In this document: piece after piece, positions 1 to 8,829 of the stretch
Layout of the letters: every line of letters begins with the position of its first letter
Numbering within the stretch: position 1 is the first letter of the stretch
Assembly: GCA_035293245.1 (NCBI GenBank)
Contig: DATDOO010000042.1
Coordinates: forward strand, 1-14,760
DNA from: DATDOO01 sp035293245
GTDB taxonomy: Bacteria; Pseudomonadota; Gammaproteobacteria; Methylococcales; Methylococcaceae
Reading direction: 5' to 3'
Length of the DNA stretch: 14,760 nt
Translations under genes and position numbers: made by a program
The notes under the pieces: generated by a model
Database searches by the model: none
Told to the model about the DNA's origin: nothing
Seen by the model: the letters and a program-made list of their open reading frames with translations, nothing else

Positions 1-207
1 GGCGGCCTGTCCCGCGGCCAGGGCTTCCGCCGCCGGGCGGCAGCCGGGATAGCCGCACTGGCCGCACTGGGAGCCGGGCAGCAAAGCCTCTACTTCGTCC
101 GCCAGGGGGTCGCCGTCCACTTTGAGGTAGCGGGACGCGGCGCCGAGGAGGAAACCCAGGCCTAGCCCCAAGACGGTCAGCGCGGCGATGGCAAGCAGGA
201 TGTACAT
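1..207 (-). CDS. rnfB: RnfB, electron transport complex subunit B (N-terminal part; gene leaves the window)
   Basis: The 69 visible codons begin at the ATG whose complement lies at 205-207, four bases after the rnfA stop. The product opens with a hydrophobic N-terminal membrane anchor (about residues 2-25, rich in Leu, Gly and Ala). A cytoplasmic segment follows with the motif CGQCGYPGC (Cys48, Cys51, Cys56), the first ligands of the [4Fe-4S] cluster domain typical of RnfB/RsxB. The later ferredoxin-like domains are off the left edge. In the family, RnfB passes electrons between soluble ferredoxin and the membrane Rnf complex, which in diazotrophs is thought to drive ferredoxin reduction for nitrogenase. 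There is no strong Shine-Dalgarno sequence of its own, so translational coupling to rnfA is likely. Family identity is secure; function by analogy. Confidence 0.93.
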   Translation of the reverse strand, partial: MYILLAIAALTVLGLGLGFLLGAASRYLKVDGDPLADEVEALLPGSQCGQCGYPGCRPAAEALAAGQAA

Positions 208-211
208 GGCT

Positions 212-793
212 CTATTTAACGTTCAGTCCGGCGAAGCCCATGAAGGCCAGGGACAGGATGCCGGCGGTGATGAAGGCGATGGGCGTCCCGGCAAAAGCCG
301 CCGGAACCGCCGCCAGTTCCAGCCGCTCGCGGATGCCGGCGAACAGCACCATCACCAGGGTGAAACCCACGGCGGAGCCGAATCCGAATAAAAGGCTGTG
401 GATGAAGTCGTATTGCTGTTGCACGTTGAGCAGCGCCACGCCCAGCACCGCGCAGTTGGTGGTGATGAGCGGCAGGAATATCCCCAAGGCCTGGTAAAGC
501 AGCGGGCTGGTTTTGCGCACCACCATTTCGGTGAACTGCACCACAGCGGCGATGACCAGGATGAAGGTCAGGATGCGCAGGAAGCCGATCCCCAGGGGTT
601 GCAGCAGATAGCGCTCCAGCCCCCAGCTCGCCACCGCCGTCAGCGTGAGGACAAAGGTGGTGGCGAAGCCCATGCCGATGGCCGAGTCGATCTTCTTCGA
701 CACACCCATGAACGGGCACAGGCCGAGAAATTTCACCAGTACCACGTTGTTCACCAGCACGGCGCCCAACAGCAGCAGCAGAAAGTCGTGCAT
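212..793 (-). CDS. rnfA: RnfA, integral membrane subunit of the Rnf electron transport complex
   Basis: The product is 193 residues, the usual RnfA/RsxA length, with about six hydrophobic membrane segments. It has the two family cysteines, Cys26 in GLCPF and Cys114 in TTNCAV. In this family these are linked, together with the RnfE cysteines, to an intramembrane iron-sulfur cluster. The start at 793 (MHDFLLL) was chosen because it matches the family N-terminus and has GGAG eight bases upstream. The frame stays open further upstream to 1009, but that stretch crosses the promoter region and gives a proline/arginine-rich non-membrane extension. It is the first gene of an operon with rnfB. It is divergent from nifL and preceded by a sigma-54 promoter, which ties it to nitrogen fixation rather than to the housekeeping Rsx system. 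Assignment is firm. Confidence 0.96.
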   Translation of the reverse strand: MHDFLLLLLGAVLVNNVVLVKFLGLCPFMGVSKKIDSAIGMGFATTFVLTLTAVASWGLERYLLQPLGIGFLRILTFILVIAAVVQFTEMVVRKTSPLLYQALGIFLPLITTNCAVLGVALLNVQQQYDFIHSLLFGFGSAVGFTLVMVLFAGIRERLELAAVPAAFAGTPIAFITAGILSLAFMGFAGLNVK

Positions 794-825
794 CGTCCAA
801 ACTCCAGACCGTTTGCGAGGGCTGA

Positions 826-841
826 AGCAGAAGCCATGCCA
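826..841 (-). promoter_or_regulatory. Sigma-54 (-24/-12) promoter for rnfAB
   Basis: Read on the minus strand the site is TGGCATGGCTTCTGCT. The GG and GC dinucleotides start exactly 12 bases apart, as the sigma-54 consensus requires. The -24 half is nearly ideal; the -12 half has CTGC in place of TTGC. Transcription would start near 815, giving a short leader of about 22 bases before the rnfA ATG. A NifA-type enhancer lies about 130 bases upstream of that start, a normal distance. Confidence 0.72.
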
Positions 842-937
842 CGGGCCGTTATTGTTTTCGAGCGTGCGTTTCCGCCGTGTTTGCGGCGGCGCGGGACGTG
901 TCGCAAACGCGGCAAAGGAGGTGCCTGCCGGTGGCTT

Positions 938-953
938 TGTCGTAAAACGCACA
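938..953. promoter_or_regulatory. NifA upstream activator sequence (TGT-N10-ACA) in the rnf/nifL spacer
   Basis: The site is TGT, ten bases, ACA, set in a longer 6 bp inverted repeat CTTTGT-N10-ACAAAG. That is the consensus NifA enhancer. It sits about 130 bp from the predicted rnf start and about 66 bp from the predicted nifL start. It could therefore serve either or both divergent sigma-54 promoters. It is the only exact match in this spacer. Confidence 0.75.
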
Positions 954-984
954 AAGGGGGTTCCTGCCCGCCTGCCGCTGGGGG

Positions 985-1002
985 TTGGCCTAGGGATTGC
1001 TT
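985..1002 (+). promoter_or_regulatory. Sigma-54 (-24/-12) promoter for nifLA
   Basis: The sequence TTGGCCTAGGGATTGCTT has TTGG and TTGC with GG-to-GC spacing of exactly 12, matching the sigma-54 pattern. Transcription should begin near 1012, leaving a leader of about 72 bases before the nifL ATG at 1084. Together with the enhancer at 938-953 this suggests activation by NifA itself or by another sigma-54 activator such as NtrC. Confidence 0.68.
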
Positions 1003-1083
1003 GAGCCATGCAGAGTATTCCACGCCCCGTTTTCGGGCATGGTCAAAATCAACCCGGCCAGCCGGCATTATCGGAATTCTGCG

Positions 1084-2671
1084 ATGAACGATTTCGCACA
1101 CCAGCAACGCACCAACGTGGAGCATTTATCCGATTGTGGGCATAACGCCACGGGGGCGGATTTGCCCGCCTGCCTGTTCGTGCAGACCGTGGAGCAATCG
1201 CCGGTGGCCATTTCCATCACCGACGCCAGGGCCAACATTCTCTACGTGAATCCGGCCTTCACCCAGGTGACCGGCTACTCCGTGGAGGAAGCGGTGGGCT
1301 GCAACGAGTCCATGCTCTCCGACAAGCGTACGCCAGCCGCCGTTTACGAAGGCTTGTGGTCGACTTTGCAGCGCCGGGAGGTGTGGCGCGGCCATCTCAT
1401 CAACCGCCACAAGGCCGGGCGGCCTTATCTGGCCGATCTCATCATCGCCCCGGTGATGGACGAGCAGGGCCAGACCACCCATTACGTGGGTCTGCACCGC
1501 GACACGACCGAACTGCACGCTCTGGAACAGACGGTGCGCAACCAGAAGGTGCTGATCGAATCAGTCATCGACGCCTTGCCCATGGCGGCCGTGCTGCTCG
1601 ACGAAGAGAATCGCGTGGTGCTGGACAACAACGCCTACAAGTCGCTGGTGAGCGACTTGAACGTGAAGGAGCCGGTGCGCCTCTTTTTGGAGCGGCTGGA
1701 GGCCGACCTGGGCGACGAGTGGTCCCGGCTATGTGGGGCGCACAAACCGTTCCGCGACAAGGAGGTCTGTATCGAACGGGGCGCCTCCCGTCCGGCGCGC
1801 TGGTATTCCTGCGCCGGCACCTGGTTTGTCAACGGCGACGACAGCGTGGACGCCTTTTTTCACAGTCGCCGCCAGACCTATCTTTTGCTGGTGCTGAGCG
1901 ACATCAGCCGCCTGAAGCGCCAGCAGGAGGAAATCCGCCTCAGCGCCATCAAGTCGCTGACGGCGGAAGAGGAAAAGACCGGCAGCCTGCGCGAAGCCCT
2001 CTCCGCCGCCATCCACCAGATGCAGGGGCCCATGAACATGCTGGGAGCGGTCAAAGGCATGCTGGAGCGGCGTGGCGACCCCGCCAATACCGGATTGCTG
2101 GATTTGCTGGGGCAAGTGCTGGCTCAGGGCGAAGAGTCGGTGGCCACGCTACAGGCTTGTCTGCCCCAGGGCGACTCCCAGGCGTTCGTCCCGGTGAATC
2201 TCAACCGCATCCTGCGCGATACCCTGGAAGTGGAAACCGAGCGCCTCCTGGCGGCTGGCATCGAAGTGGACTGGCAGCCGTCCGCAGTGCTGCCGGCGGT
2301 GGCGGGGGTGGAAAGCCGGCTGCGCTCCCTTTTTAAACAGCTTTTGGACAATGCCATCGAGTCCATGAGCCGAGCCGGTTCCCGGCAGCGCGAACTGCGC
2401 GTCGGCACGGCGGCGGACGGCGAGGTGGTGCGCGTGTGGGTCGAGGACAGCGGTCCCGGCATTGCGCCGGAATTGCGCCTCAAGGTGTTCGAACCGTTTT
2501 TCACCGCCAAAGGCGGAGGCCGCCGCACCGGCATGGGGTTGGCGCTGGCCCAGGACGTGGTCAACCAGCACGGCGGCATGATCCGCGTGGCGCCGGATTG
2601 CCACCAGGGTTGCCGCATGGAAGTCCACTTTCATGCCTGCGGCGACTTGGCTGCGGATCGGATGGCAGCCC

Positions 2672-2679
<8 letters not shown>
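1084..2679 (+). CDS. nifL: NifL, redox- and nitrogen-sensing anti-activator of NifA
   Basis: This 531-residue protein is close in length to Azotobacter NifL (about 520). The N-terminal PAS domain (about 33-145) carries the FAD-sensing pattern, with SITDARANILYVNPAF, GCNES, Trp101 in VWRG and the end motif GLHRDTTELH. A second PAS follows (about 155-275), then a histidine-kinase-like module. That module has an H-box with His311 in AAIHQMQGP, an N-box LDNAIESM (Asn423), DSGPGI (455-460), FEPFF and GRRTGMGLALAQ. In the family, oxidised flavin or nitrogen sufficiency makes NifL bind and inhibit NifA; it does not act as a classical kinase. The ATG at 1084 is preferred, with a weak GGA eight bases upstream. 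An in-frame ATG at 1039 is possible; a TTG at 997 lies inside the promoter. The gene overlaps nifA by 8 bases, so the two are probably made in balanced amounts. Confidence 0.95.
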
Positions 2680-4207
<1,528 letters not shown>

Positions 4208-4217
4208 AAAATAAAAA

Positions 4218-4396
4218 TGTAGGGTGGGTTAGGCGCACATTGCACGGGCACGGCCGCGTATAAACGACTTGATGTGCGCCGTAACCCACCAAACGGCCTC
4301 GCCGGTATCTCCAAGGCTAACGGCGGGTTACGACGCGCGTCGAAGCTAGTGCAAGTTTCAAAGATCGGCGGTTGCGCGCACCTAACCCACCCTACA
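4218..4396. repeat. Palindromic repeat, GTAGGGTGGGTTA family, copy 1 (nifA-nifH spacer)
   Basis: This 179 bp element has inverted ends: TGTAGGGTGGGTTAGGCGCA on the left and CCTAACCCACCCTACA on the right. Inside is a second inverted pair, GTAACCCACC and GGCGGGTTAC. The four arms alternate in orientation, so the RNA or single strand could fold as two end hairpins or one long branched stem. It starts 10 bases after the nifA stop and ends 22 bases before the nifH enhancer. It has no coding content, so it resembles a MITE or a REP/BIME-type element. It may also act as an mRNA 3' end for nifLA, but there is no T-run. Confidence 0.85.
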
Positions 4397-4418
4397 TACC
4401 GATTGCTTATAAAACCCA

Positions 4419-4434
4419 TGTCGCCAAGCCAACA
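4419..4434. promoter_or_regulatory. NifA upstream activator sequence for nifHDK
   Basis: This is an exact TGT-N10-ACA match, centred about 132 bp upstream of the predicted nifH transcription start, the usual NifA enhancer distance. A degenerate second site (TGT-N10-ACG) lies at 4450-4465. An A/T-rich stretch at about 4485-4520, between enhancer and promoter, would suit DNA bending, but I could not match a clear IHF consensus. Confidence 0.78.
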
Positions 4435-4531
4435 AGCGATTCCCGCTTGTGTAAGGTTTGCAACGTCCCTCGAATCGCATTTTGTGGTGAGAAACAACTA
4501 TTAAAACAATTACATAGGCGCATAGCTAAAC

Positions 4532-4548
4532 TTGGCCCGCCGCTTGCA
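4532..4548 (+). promoter_or_regulatory. Sigma-54 (-24/-12) promoter for nifHDK
   Basis: The sequence TTGGCCCGCCGCTTGCA has TTGG and TTGCA with the diagnostic 12-base GG-to-GC spacing. It is the best sigma-54 site in the window. Transcription is predicted to start near 4559, leaving a 44-base leader with a strong AGGAGG (4591-4596) before the nifH ATG at 4603. Confidence 0.88.
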
Positions 4549-4602
4549 ATACCCCTGTCGGACTGATCCGATTCACAAATCCAATCCGAAAGGAGGACCA
4601 TC

Positions 4603-5493
4603 ATGGCCAAACTGCGTCAATGCGCCATTTACGGCAAGGGCGGTATCGGCAAATCGACCACCACTCAGAATCTGGTGGCGGCGCTGGCCGAAGCCGGCAA
4701 GAACGTCATGATCGTCGGCTGCGACCCGAAAGCCGACTCCACCCGCCTGATCCTGCACTCCAAGGCCCAGAACTCCATCATGCAGATGGCCGCCGATGCC
4801 GGCACCGTGGAGGATCTGGAGCTGGAAGACGTATTGAAAGTCGGCTACGCCAACATCAAGTGCGTCGAATCCGGCGGCCCGGAGCCGGGCGTCGGCTGCG
4901 CCGGCCGCGGCGTGATCACCGCTATCAACTTCCTGGAGGAAGAGGGCGCCTACACGGACGACCTGGATTTCGTGTTCTACGACGTACTGGGCGACGTGGT
5001 GTGCGGCGGCTTCGCCATGCCCATCCGCGAGAACAAGGCCCAGGAAATCTACATCGTCTGCTCCGGCGAGATGATGGCCATGTATGCGGCCAACAACATC
5101 GCCAAGGGCATCGTGAAATACGCCAATTCCGGCGGCGTGCGCCTGGCCGGCCTGATCTGCAACTCCCGCCAGTGCGCCCGCGAAGACGAACTGATCATGG
5201 AACTGGCGCGGCAACTGGGTACGCAGATGATCCACTTCGTGCCCCGCGACAACGTGGTGCAGCGTGCCGAAATCCGCCGCATGACGGTGATCGAGTATGA
5301 GCCGAATGCGAAACAGGCCGACGAGTACCGCGCCCTGGCCAACAAGATCATCGAAAACAAGCAGTTCGTCATCCCGACGCCGATCACCATGGACGAACTG
5401 GAAGACCTGTTGATGGAGTTCGGCATCATGGAAGAAGTGGACGAGAGCATTGTAGGCCGGACGGCGGCGGCCGAGGAAGCCGTCGCGGCATAA
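4603..5493 (+). CDS. nifH: NifH, nitrogenase iron protein (dinitrogenase reductase)
   Basis: This 296-residue protein carries every NifH hallmark. The P-loop is GKGGIGKSTT (11-20) and switch I lies near CDPKADSTR. The ligands of the subunit-bridging [4Fe-4S] cluster are Cys99 (GVGCAGRG) and Cys134 (GDVVCGGFAMP). Arg102 is the residue that DraT modifies in species that have it; no draT/draG is in this window. NifH hydrolyses MgATP and passes electrons one at a time to the MoFe protein, and it is also needed in FeMo-co and P-cluster maturation. One small oddity is Cys191 in NSRQCARED, where NSR(N/K)TDRED is common. It is the first gene after the sigma-54 promoter, with a consensus AGGAGG ribosome site. 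A palindromic repeat separates it from nifD. Confidence 0.99.
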   Translation: MAKLRQCAIYGKGGIGKSTTTQNLVAALAEAGKNVMIVGCDPKADSTRLILHSKAQNSIMQMAADAGTVEDLELEDVLKVGYANIKCVESGGPEPGVGCAGRGVITAINFLEEEGAYTDDLDFVFYDVLGDVVCGGFAMPIRENKAQEIYIVCSGEMMAMYAANNIAKGIVKYANSGGVRLAGLICNSRQCAREDELIMELARQLGTQMIHFVPRDNVVQRAEIRRMTVIEYEPNAKQADEYRALANKIIENKQFVIPTPITMDELEDLLMEFGIMEEVDESIVGRTAAAEEAVAA

Positions 5494-5502
5494 CTGTAAA
5501 AC

Positions 5503-5584
5503 GTAGGGTGGGTTAGGGCGTCCTCGCCCGTAACCCACCGAACGGCATTGAACGGTGGGTTACGCTCCGCTAACCCACCCTACA
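5503..5584. repeat. Palindromic repeat, GTAGGGTGGGTTA family, copy 2 (short form, nifH-nifD spacer)
   Basis: This 82 bp version keeps both ends, GTAGGGTGGGTTAG and CTAACCCACCCTACA. It also keeps a 12 bp inner inverted repeat, CGTAACCCACCG and CGGTGGGTTACG, around a 12-base loop. It lacks the longer inner arms of copies 1 and 3. It starts 9 bases after the nifH stop and ends 23 bases before nifD, leaving room for the nifD ribosome site. Folded in the nifHDK mRNA it would be a stable structure just after nifH, well placed to protect an upstream nifH transcript or reduce read-through. Confidence 0.87.
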
Positions 5585-5607
5585 TCAGATAGATTAGGAG
5601 AGCCATC

Positions 5608-7086
5608 ATGGCAGCACTGACCCGCGAGGAAACCGAGGCCCTCATTCAAGAGGTGCTCGAGGTCTATCCCGACAAAGCAAAGAAAGACCGCGCCAAGCAC
5701 TTGACGGTCAACGACAAGGAGCAGCAGTCCTCGAAAAAATGCATCACCTCCAACCGCAAGTCGCTGCCCGGCGTGATGACCATGCGCGGCTGCGCCTACG
5801 CCGGTTCCAAGGGCGTGGTGTGGGGGCCGATCAAGGACATGATCTCCATCTCCCACGGCCCCGTGGGCTGCGGCCAGTATGCCCGCGCCGGCCGGCGCAA
5901 CTACTACGTCGGCACCACCGGCGTGGACACTTTTTGCGAAATGAACTTCACCTCGGATTTCCAGGAGAAGGACATCGTCTTCGGCGGCGACAAGAAGCTG
6001 GCCAAGATCATCACCGAAATCGAGACCCTGTTTCCGCTGAACAAGGGCATTTCCATCCAGTCGGAATGCCCCATCGGCTTGATCGGCGACGACATCGAAG
6101 CCGTTTCCAAGAAAGCCGCCGCGGAAATCAACAAGCCGGTGGTGCCGGTGCGCTGCGAAGGCTTCCGCGGCGTCTCCCAGTCCCTGGGGCACCATATCGC
6201 CAACGACTCGGTGCGCGACTGGATCCTGCCCAACCGCGACGGCAAGCCGTTCGACAAGACGCCCTATGACGTGGCCATCCTGGGCGACTACAACATCGGC
6301 GGCGACGCCTGGGCTTCCCGCATCCTGCTGGAAGAAATGGGCCTGCGCGTGGTGGCCCAGTGGTCCGGCGACGGCACCCTGGCGGAAATGGAAAACACCC
6401 CCAACGTCAAGCTCAACCTGCTGCACTGCTACCGGTCGATGAACTACATCAGCCGGCACATGGAAGAGAAGTACGGCATTCCCTGGCTGGAATACAACTT
6501 CTTCGGCCCCACCAAGATCAAGGAATCCCTGCGCAAAATCGCGTCGTTCTTCGACGACAGCATCAAGGAAGGCGCCGAGCGGGTCATCGAGAAGTACACG
6601 CCGATGATGGACGCGGTCATCGCCAAGTACCGCCCGCGCCTGGAAGGCAAGAAAGTGATGCTGTACGTGGGCGGCCTGCGTCCGCGCCACGTGGTGGGCG
6701 CCTACGAGGACTTGGGCATGCACGTGGTCGGTACGGGCTACGAGTTCGCCCACAACGACGACTACGATCGCACCATCAAGGAAATGGGCGACGCCACGCT
6801 GATTTACGACGACGTCAGCGGCTACGAATTCGAAGAATTCGTCAAAGCCCTGAAGCCCGACCTGATCGGCTCCGGCATCAAGGAAAAATACGTGTTCCAC
6901 AAGATGGGCGTGCCGTTCCGCCAGTTGCACTCCTGGGACTATTCCGGTCCCTACCACGGTGCCGACGGCTTCGCCGTGTTCGCCCGCGACATGGACATGA
7001 CCTTGAACAACCCGTGCTGGAAGAAGCTCCAGGCGCCCTGGAAGCAGCCCGCGGAAGGTTCGCTTCTGCAGCGCGCCGCGGCCTGA
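5608..7086 (+). CDS. nifD: NifD, nitrogenase MoFe protein alpha chain
   Basis: The 492-residue product matches Mo-nitrogenase alpha chains in length and in every key residue. P-cluster ligands are Cys62 (RGCAYAG), Cys88 (GPVGCGQY) and Cys154 (SECPIGLIGDD). FeMo-co ligands are Cys274 (LHCYRSMNY) and His441 (LHSWDYSGPYHG). Active-site residues Val70, Arg96, Gln191 and His195 are all present at Azotobacter-like positions. With NifK it forms the alpha2beta2 protein that reduces N2 at FeMo-co. The ATG at 5608 has AGGAG eight bases upstream. The length, cofactor ligands and lack of an adjacent anfG/vnfG argue for the molybdenum enzyme rather than the V or Fe-only forms. It is co-transcribed with nifH across a repeat and followed by a hairpin-rich spacer before nifK. 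Confidence 0.99.
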   Translation: MAALTREETEALIQEVLEVYPDKAKKDRAKHLTVNDKEQQSSKKCITSNRKSLPGVMTMRGCAYAGSKGVVWGPIKDMISISHGPVGCGQYARAGRRNYYVGTTGVDTFCEMNFTSDFQEKDIVFGGDKKLAKIITEIETLFPLNKGISIQSECPIGLIGDDIEAVSKKAAAEINKPVVPVRCEGFRGVSQSLGHHIANDSVRDWILPNRDGKPFDKTPYDVAILGDYNIGGDAWASRILLEEMGLRVVAQWSGDGTLAEMENTPNVKLNLLHCYRSMNYISRHMEEKYGIPWLEYNFFGPTKIKESLRKIASFFDDSIKEGAERVIEKYTPMMDAVIAKYRPRLEGKKVMLYVGGLRPRHVVGAYEDLGMHVVGTGYEFAHNDDYDRTIKEMGDATLIYDDVSGYEFEEFVKALKPDLIGSGIKEKYVFHKMGVPFRQLHSWDYSGPYHGADGFAVFARDMDMTLNNPCWKKLQAPWKQPAEGSLLQRAAA

Positions 7087-7103
7087 CCGCCTGCCGCGAC
7101 CGC

Positions 7104-7168
7104 CGAGCCTGCCGCCCACCGGGGTTGTGGCAGGCTCGTCCCGGACCGGGGCCCGCCGCCCCGGTCCG
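7104..7168 (+). other. Tandem hairpins in the nifD-nifK spacer
   Basis: The 154 bp spacer holds two strong stem-loops. The first has a 10 bp perfect stem, CGAGCCTGCC (7104-7113) with GGCAGGCTCG (7129-7138). The second has an 11 bp perfect stem, CGGACCGGGGC (7142-7152) with GCCCCGGTCCG (7158-7168), and a 5-base loop. Neither is followed by a T-run, so a standard terminator is unlikely. They could stabilise the nifHD message or partly attenuate transcription into nifK. The rest of the spacer (7169-7240) shows only the nifK ribosome site AAGGAG at 7229-7234. Confidence 0.7.
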
Positions 7169-7240
7169 CAGGACCACCGATTACTTCGACCGCTTTGGTG
7201 CGTGTCCACGGATTAGTGGCGCGGACCCAAGGAGACCAAG

Positions 7241-8809
7241 ATGCAAACCGTAGACAAGATCAAGCCGTGTTTCCCGTTATTCCGGGACGACGAGTACAAG
7301 CAGACCATTTCCAACAAGCGCGAGGCTTTCGAAGAAGGCCACGGCAAGGAGAAGGTCAGCGAGGTTTTCCAGTGGACCACCACCCAGGAATACCAGGACC
7401 TGAACTTCAAGCGCGAAACCCTGACCGTCAACCCGGCCAAGGCCTGCCAGCCCCTGGGCGCGTCCCTGTGCGCCGTGGGCTTCGACAAGACCCTGGTGTA
7501 CATCCACGGCTCCCAGGGCTGTATCGCCTACTTCCGCACCTACTTCAACCGTCATTTCAAGGAGCCCTTCGCCATCATCGCCGACTCCATGACGGAAGAC
7601 GCGGCCGTGTTCGGCGGGCAGAAGAACATGCACGAGGGCCTGGCCAACGCCAAGGCGCTGTACGGCGCGGAAATGATCGCGGTGTCCACCACCTGCATGG
7701 CCGAAGTGATCGGCGACGACCTCAACGCCTTCATCAACAACGCCAAGAACGAAGGGAACGTGCCCAAGGAATTCCCCATTCCCTTCGCCCATACGCCGTC
7801 CTTCGTGGGTTCCCACGTCACCGGCTGGGACAACATGATGGAAGGCATCCTGCGCTACTTCACGCTGAACACCATGGAGGGCAAGGCGCCGGGCCAGAAC
7901 GGCAAGATCAACATCATTCCGGGCTTCGAAACCTACCTGGGCAACTTCCGCGTCATCAAGCGCATGCTCAAGGAAATGGACGTGGACTACAGCTTCCTGT
8001 CCGATCCGGAAGAAGTGCTGGACACGCCGGCCGACGGCGAGTTCCGCATGTACGCCGGCGGCACCACCCAGGCTGAAGTGAAGGACGCCCCCAATTCCTA
8101 CACCACCTTCCTGCTCCAGCCCTTGCAACTGGAAAAGACCCGCAAGTTCATCGAGAACACCTGGAACTACGAGGTGCCCAAACTCAACATCCCCATGGGC
8201 GTCGACTGGACCGACGAGTTCCTGATGAAGGTCTCGGAAGTGACCGGCAAGCCCATTCCGGAGTCCCTGGCCAAGGAGCGCGGCCGCCTGGTGGACATGA
8301 TGACCGACTCCCACGCCTGGCTGCACGGCAAGAAGATGGCGCTGTTCGGCGATCCGGACTTCGTCATGGGCATGACCAAGATCCTCATGGAATTCGGCGT
8401 CGAGCCCACCCACATCGTCTGCAACAACGGCAGCAAGCGCTGGGCCAAGGCGATGGAAAAGGTTATTGCGTCCTCGCCTTACGGGGTCAACGCCAAGGTC
8501 TATCCCGGCGCCGACCTGTGGCACCTGCGCAGCCTGTGCTTCACCGACAAGCCGGATTTCCTCATCGGCAACAGCTACGGCAAGTACATCCAGCGCGATA
8601 CGGTCCACAAGGGTCCCGAGTTCGAAGTGCCGCTGATCCGCATCGGCTTCCCCATCTTCGACCGCCACCACCTGCACCGCATGACCACGCTGGGCTACGA
8701 GGGCGCCATGTACATCCTCACCACCCTCACCAATGCGGTGCTGGAGCGGCTGGACGACCAGACCCGCGGCATGGGCACCACGGACTACAACTACGACCTC
8801 GTGAGGTAA
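7241..8809 (+). CDS. nifK: NifK, nitrogenase MoFe protein beta chain
   Basis: This 522-residue protein has the beta-subunit P-cluster ligands Cys69 (NPAKACQPLGA), Cys94 (GSQGCIAYFR) and Cys152 (STTCMAEVIGDD), plus the redox-linked Ser187 (HTPSFVGSH). The numbering is one off the Azotobacter protein (Cys70, 95, 153, Ser188). The long N-terminal arm and the C-terminal DYNYDLVR are also typical. It pairs with NifD to hold the P-cluster at the subunit interface. AAGGAG lies six bases before the ATG. It sits 154 bp after nifD, an unusually wide gap for genes whose products are needed in equal amounts; the gap holds two hairpins. A palindromic repeat follows the stop by 20 bases. Confidence 0.99.
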   Translation: MQTVDKIKPCFPLFRDDEYKQTISNKREAFEEGHGKEKVSEVFQWTTTQEYQDLNFKRETLTVNPAKACQPLGASLCAVGFDKTLVYIHGSQGCIAYFRTYFNRHFKEPFAIIADSMTEDAAVFGGQKNMHEGLANAKALYGAEMIAVSTTCMAEVIGDDLNAFINNAKNEGNVPKEFPIPFAHTPSFVGSHVTGWDNMMEGILRYFTLNTMEGKAPGQNGKINIIPGFETYLGNFRVIKRMLKEMDVDYSFLSDPEEVLDTPADGEFRMYAGGTTQAEVKDAPNSYTTFLLQPLQLEKTRKFIENTWNYEVPKLNIPMGVDWTDEFLMKVSEVTGKPIPESLAKERGRLVDMMTDSHAWLHGKKMALFGDPDFVMGMTKILMEFGVEPTHIVCNNGSKRWAKAMEKVIASSPYGVNAKVYPGADLWHLRSLCFTDKPDFLIGNSYGKYIQRDTVHKGPEFEVPLIRIGFPIFDRHHLHRMTTLGYEGAMYILTTLTNAVLERLDDQTRGMGTTDYNYDLVR

Positions 8810-8829
8810 TCCGGGCAATGTGAAAAAAC

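Noticed and set aside
794..1009. Extended N-terminus of RnfA
   Set aside because: The extension is basic and proline-rich, crosses the rnf sigma-54 promoter and NifA enhancer, and would make RnfA about 70 residues longer than the family.
997..1083. TTG start for NifL at 997
   Set aside because: The TTG is itself the -12 element of the predicted promoter, so it would be upstream of the transcript start. The ATG at 1084 gives the expected length.
4484..4497. TGT...ACA pair upstream of nifH as a second NifA enhancer
   Set aside because: The spacing is 8 bases rather than 10, on the wrong helical phase for NifA; the exact site at 4419-4434 is sufficient.
4600..5500. DraT/DraG-type control of NifH through Arg102
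   Set aside because: The target arginine is invariant in NifH and says nothing on its own; no draT or draG gene is in the window, and the 322-residue unknown shows no ADP-ribosyltransferase motif that I can recognise.
5608..8809. Alternative (vanadium or iron-only) nitrogenase
   Set aside because: There is no delta-subunit gene (vnfG/anfG) between the alpha and beta genes, and both chains have the lengths and residues of the molybdenum enzyme.
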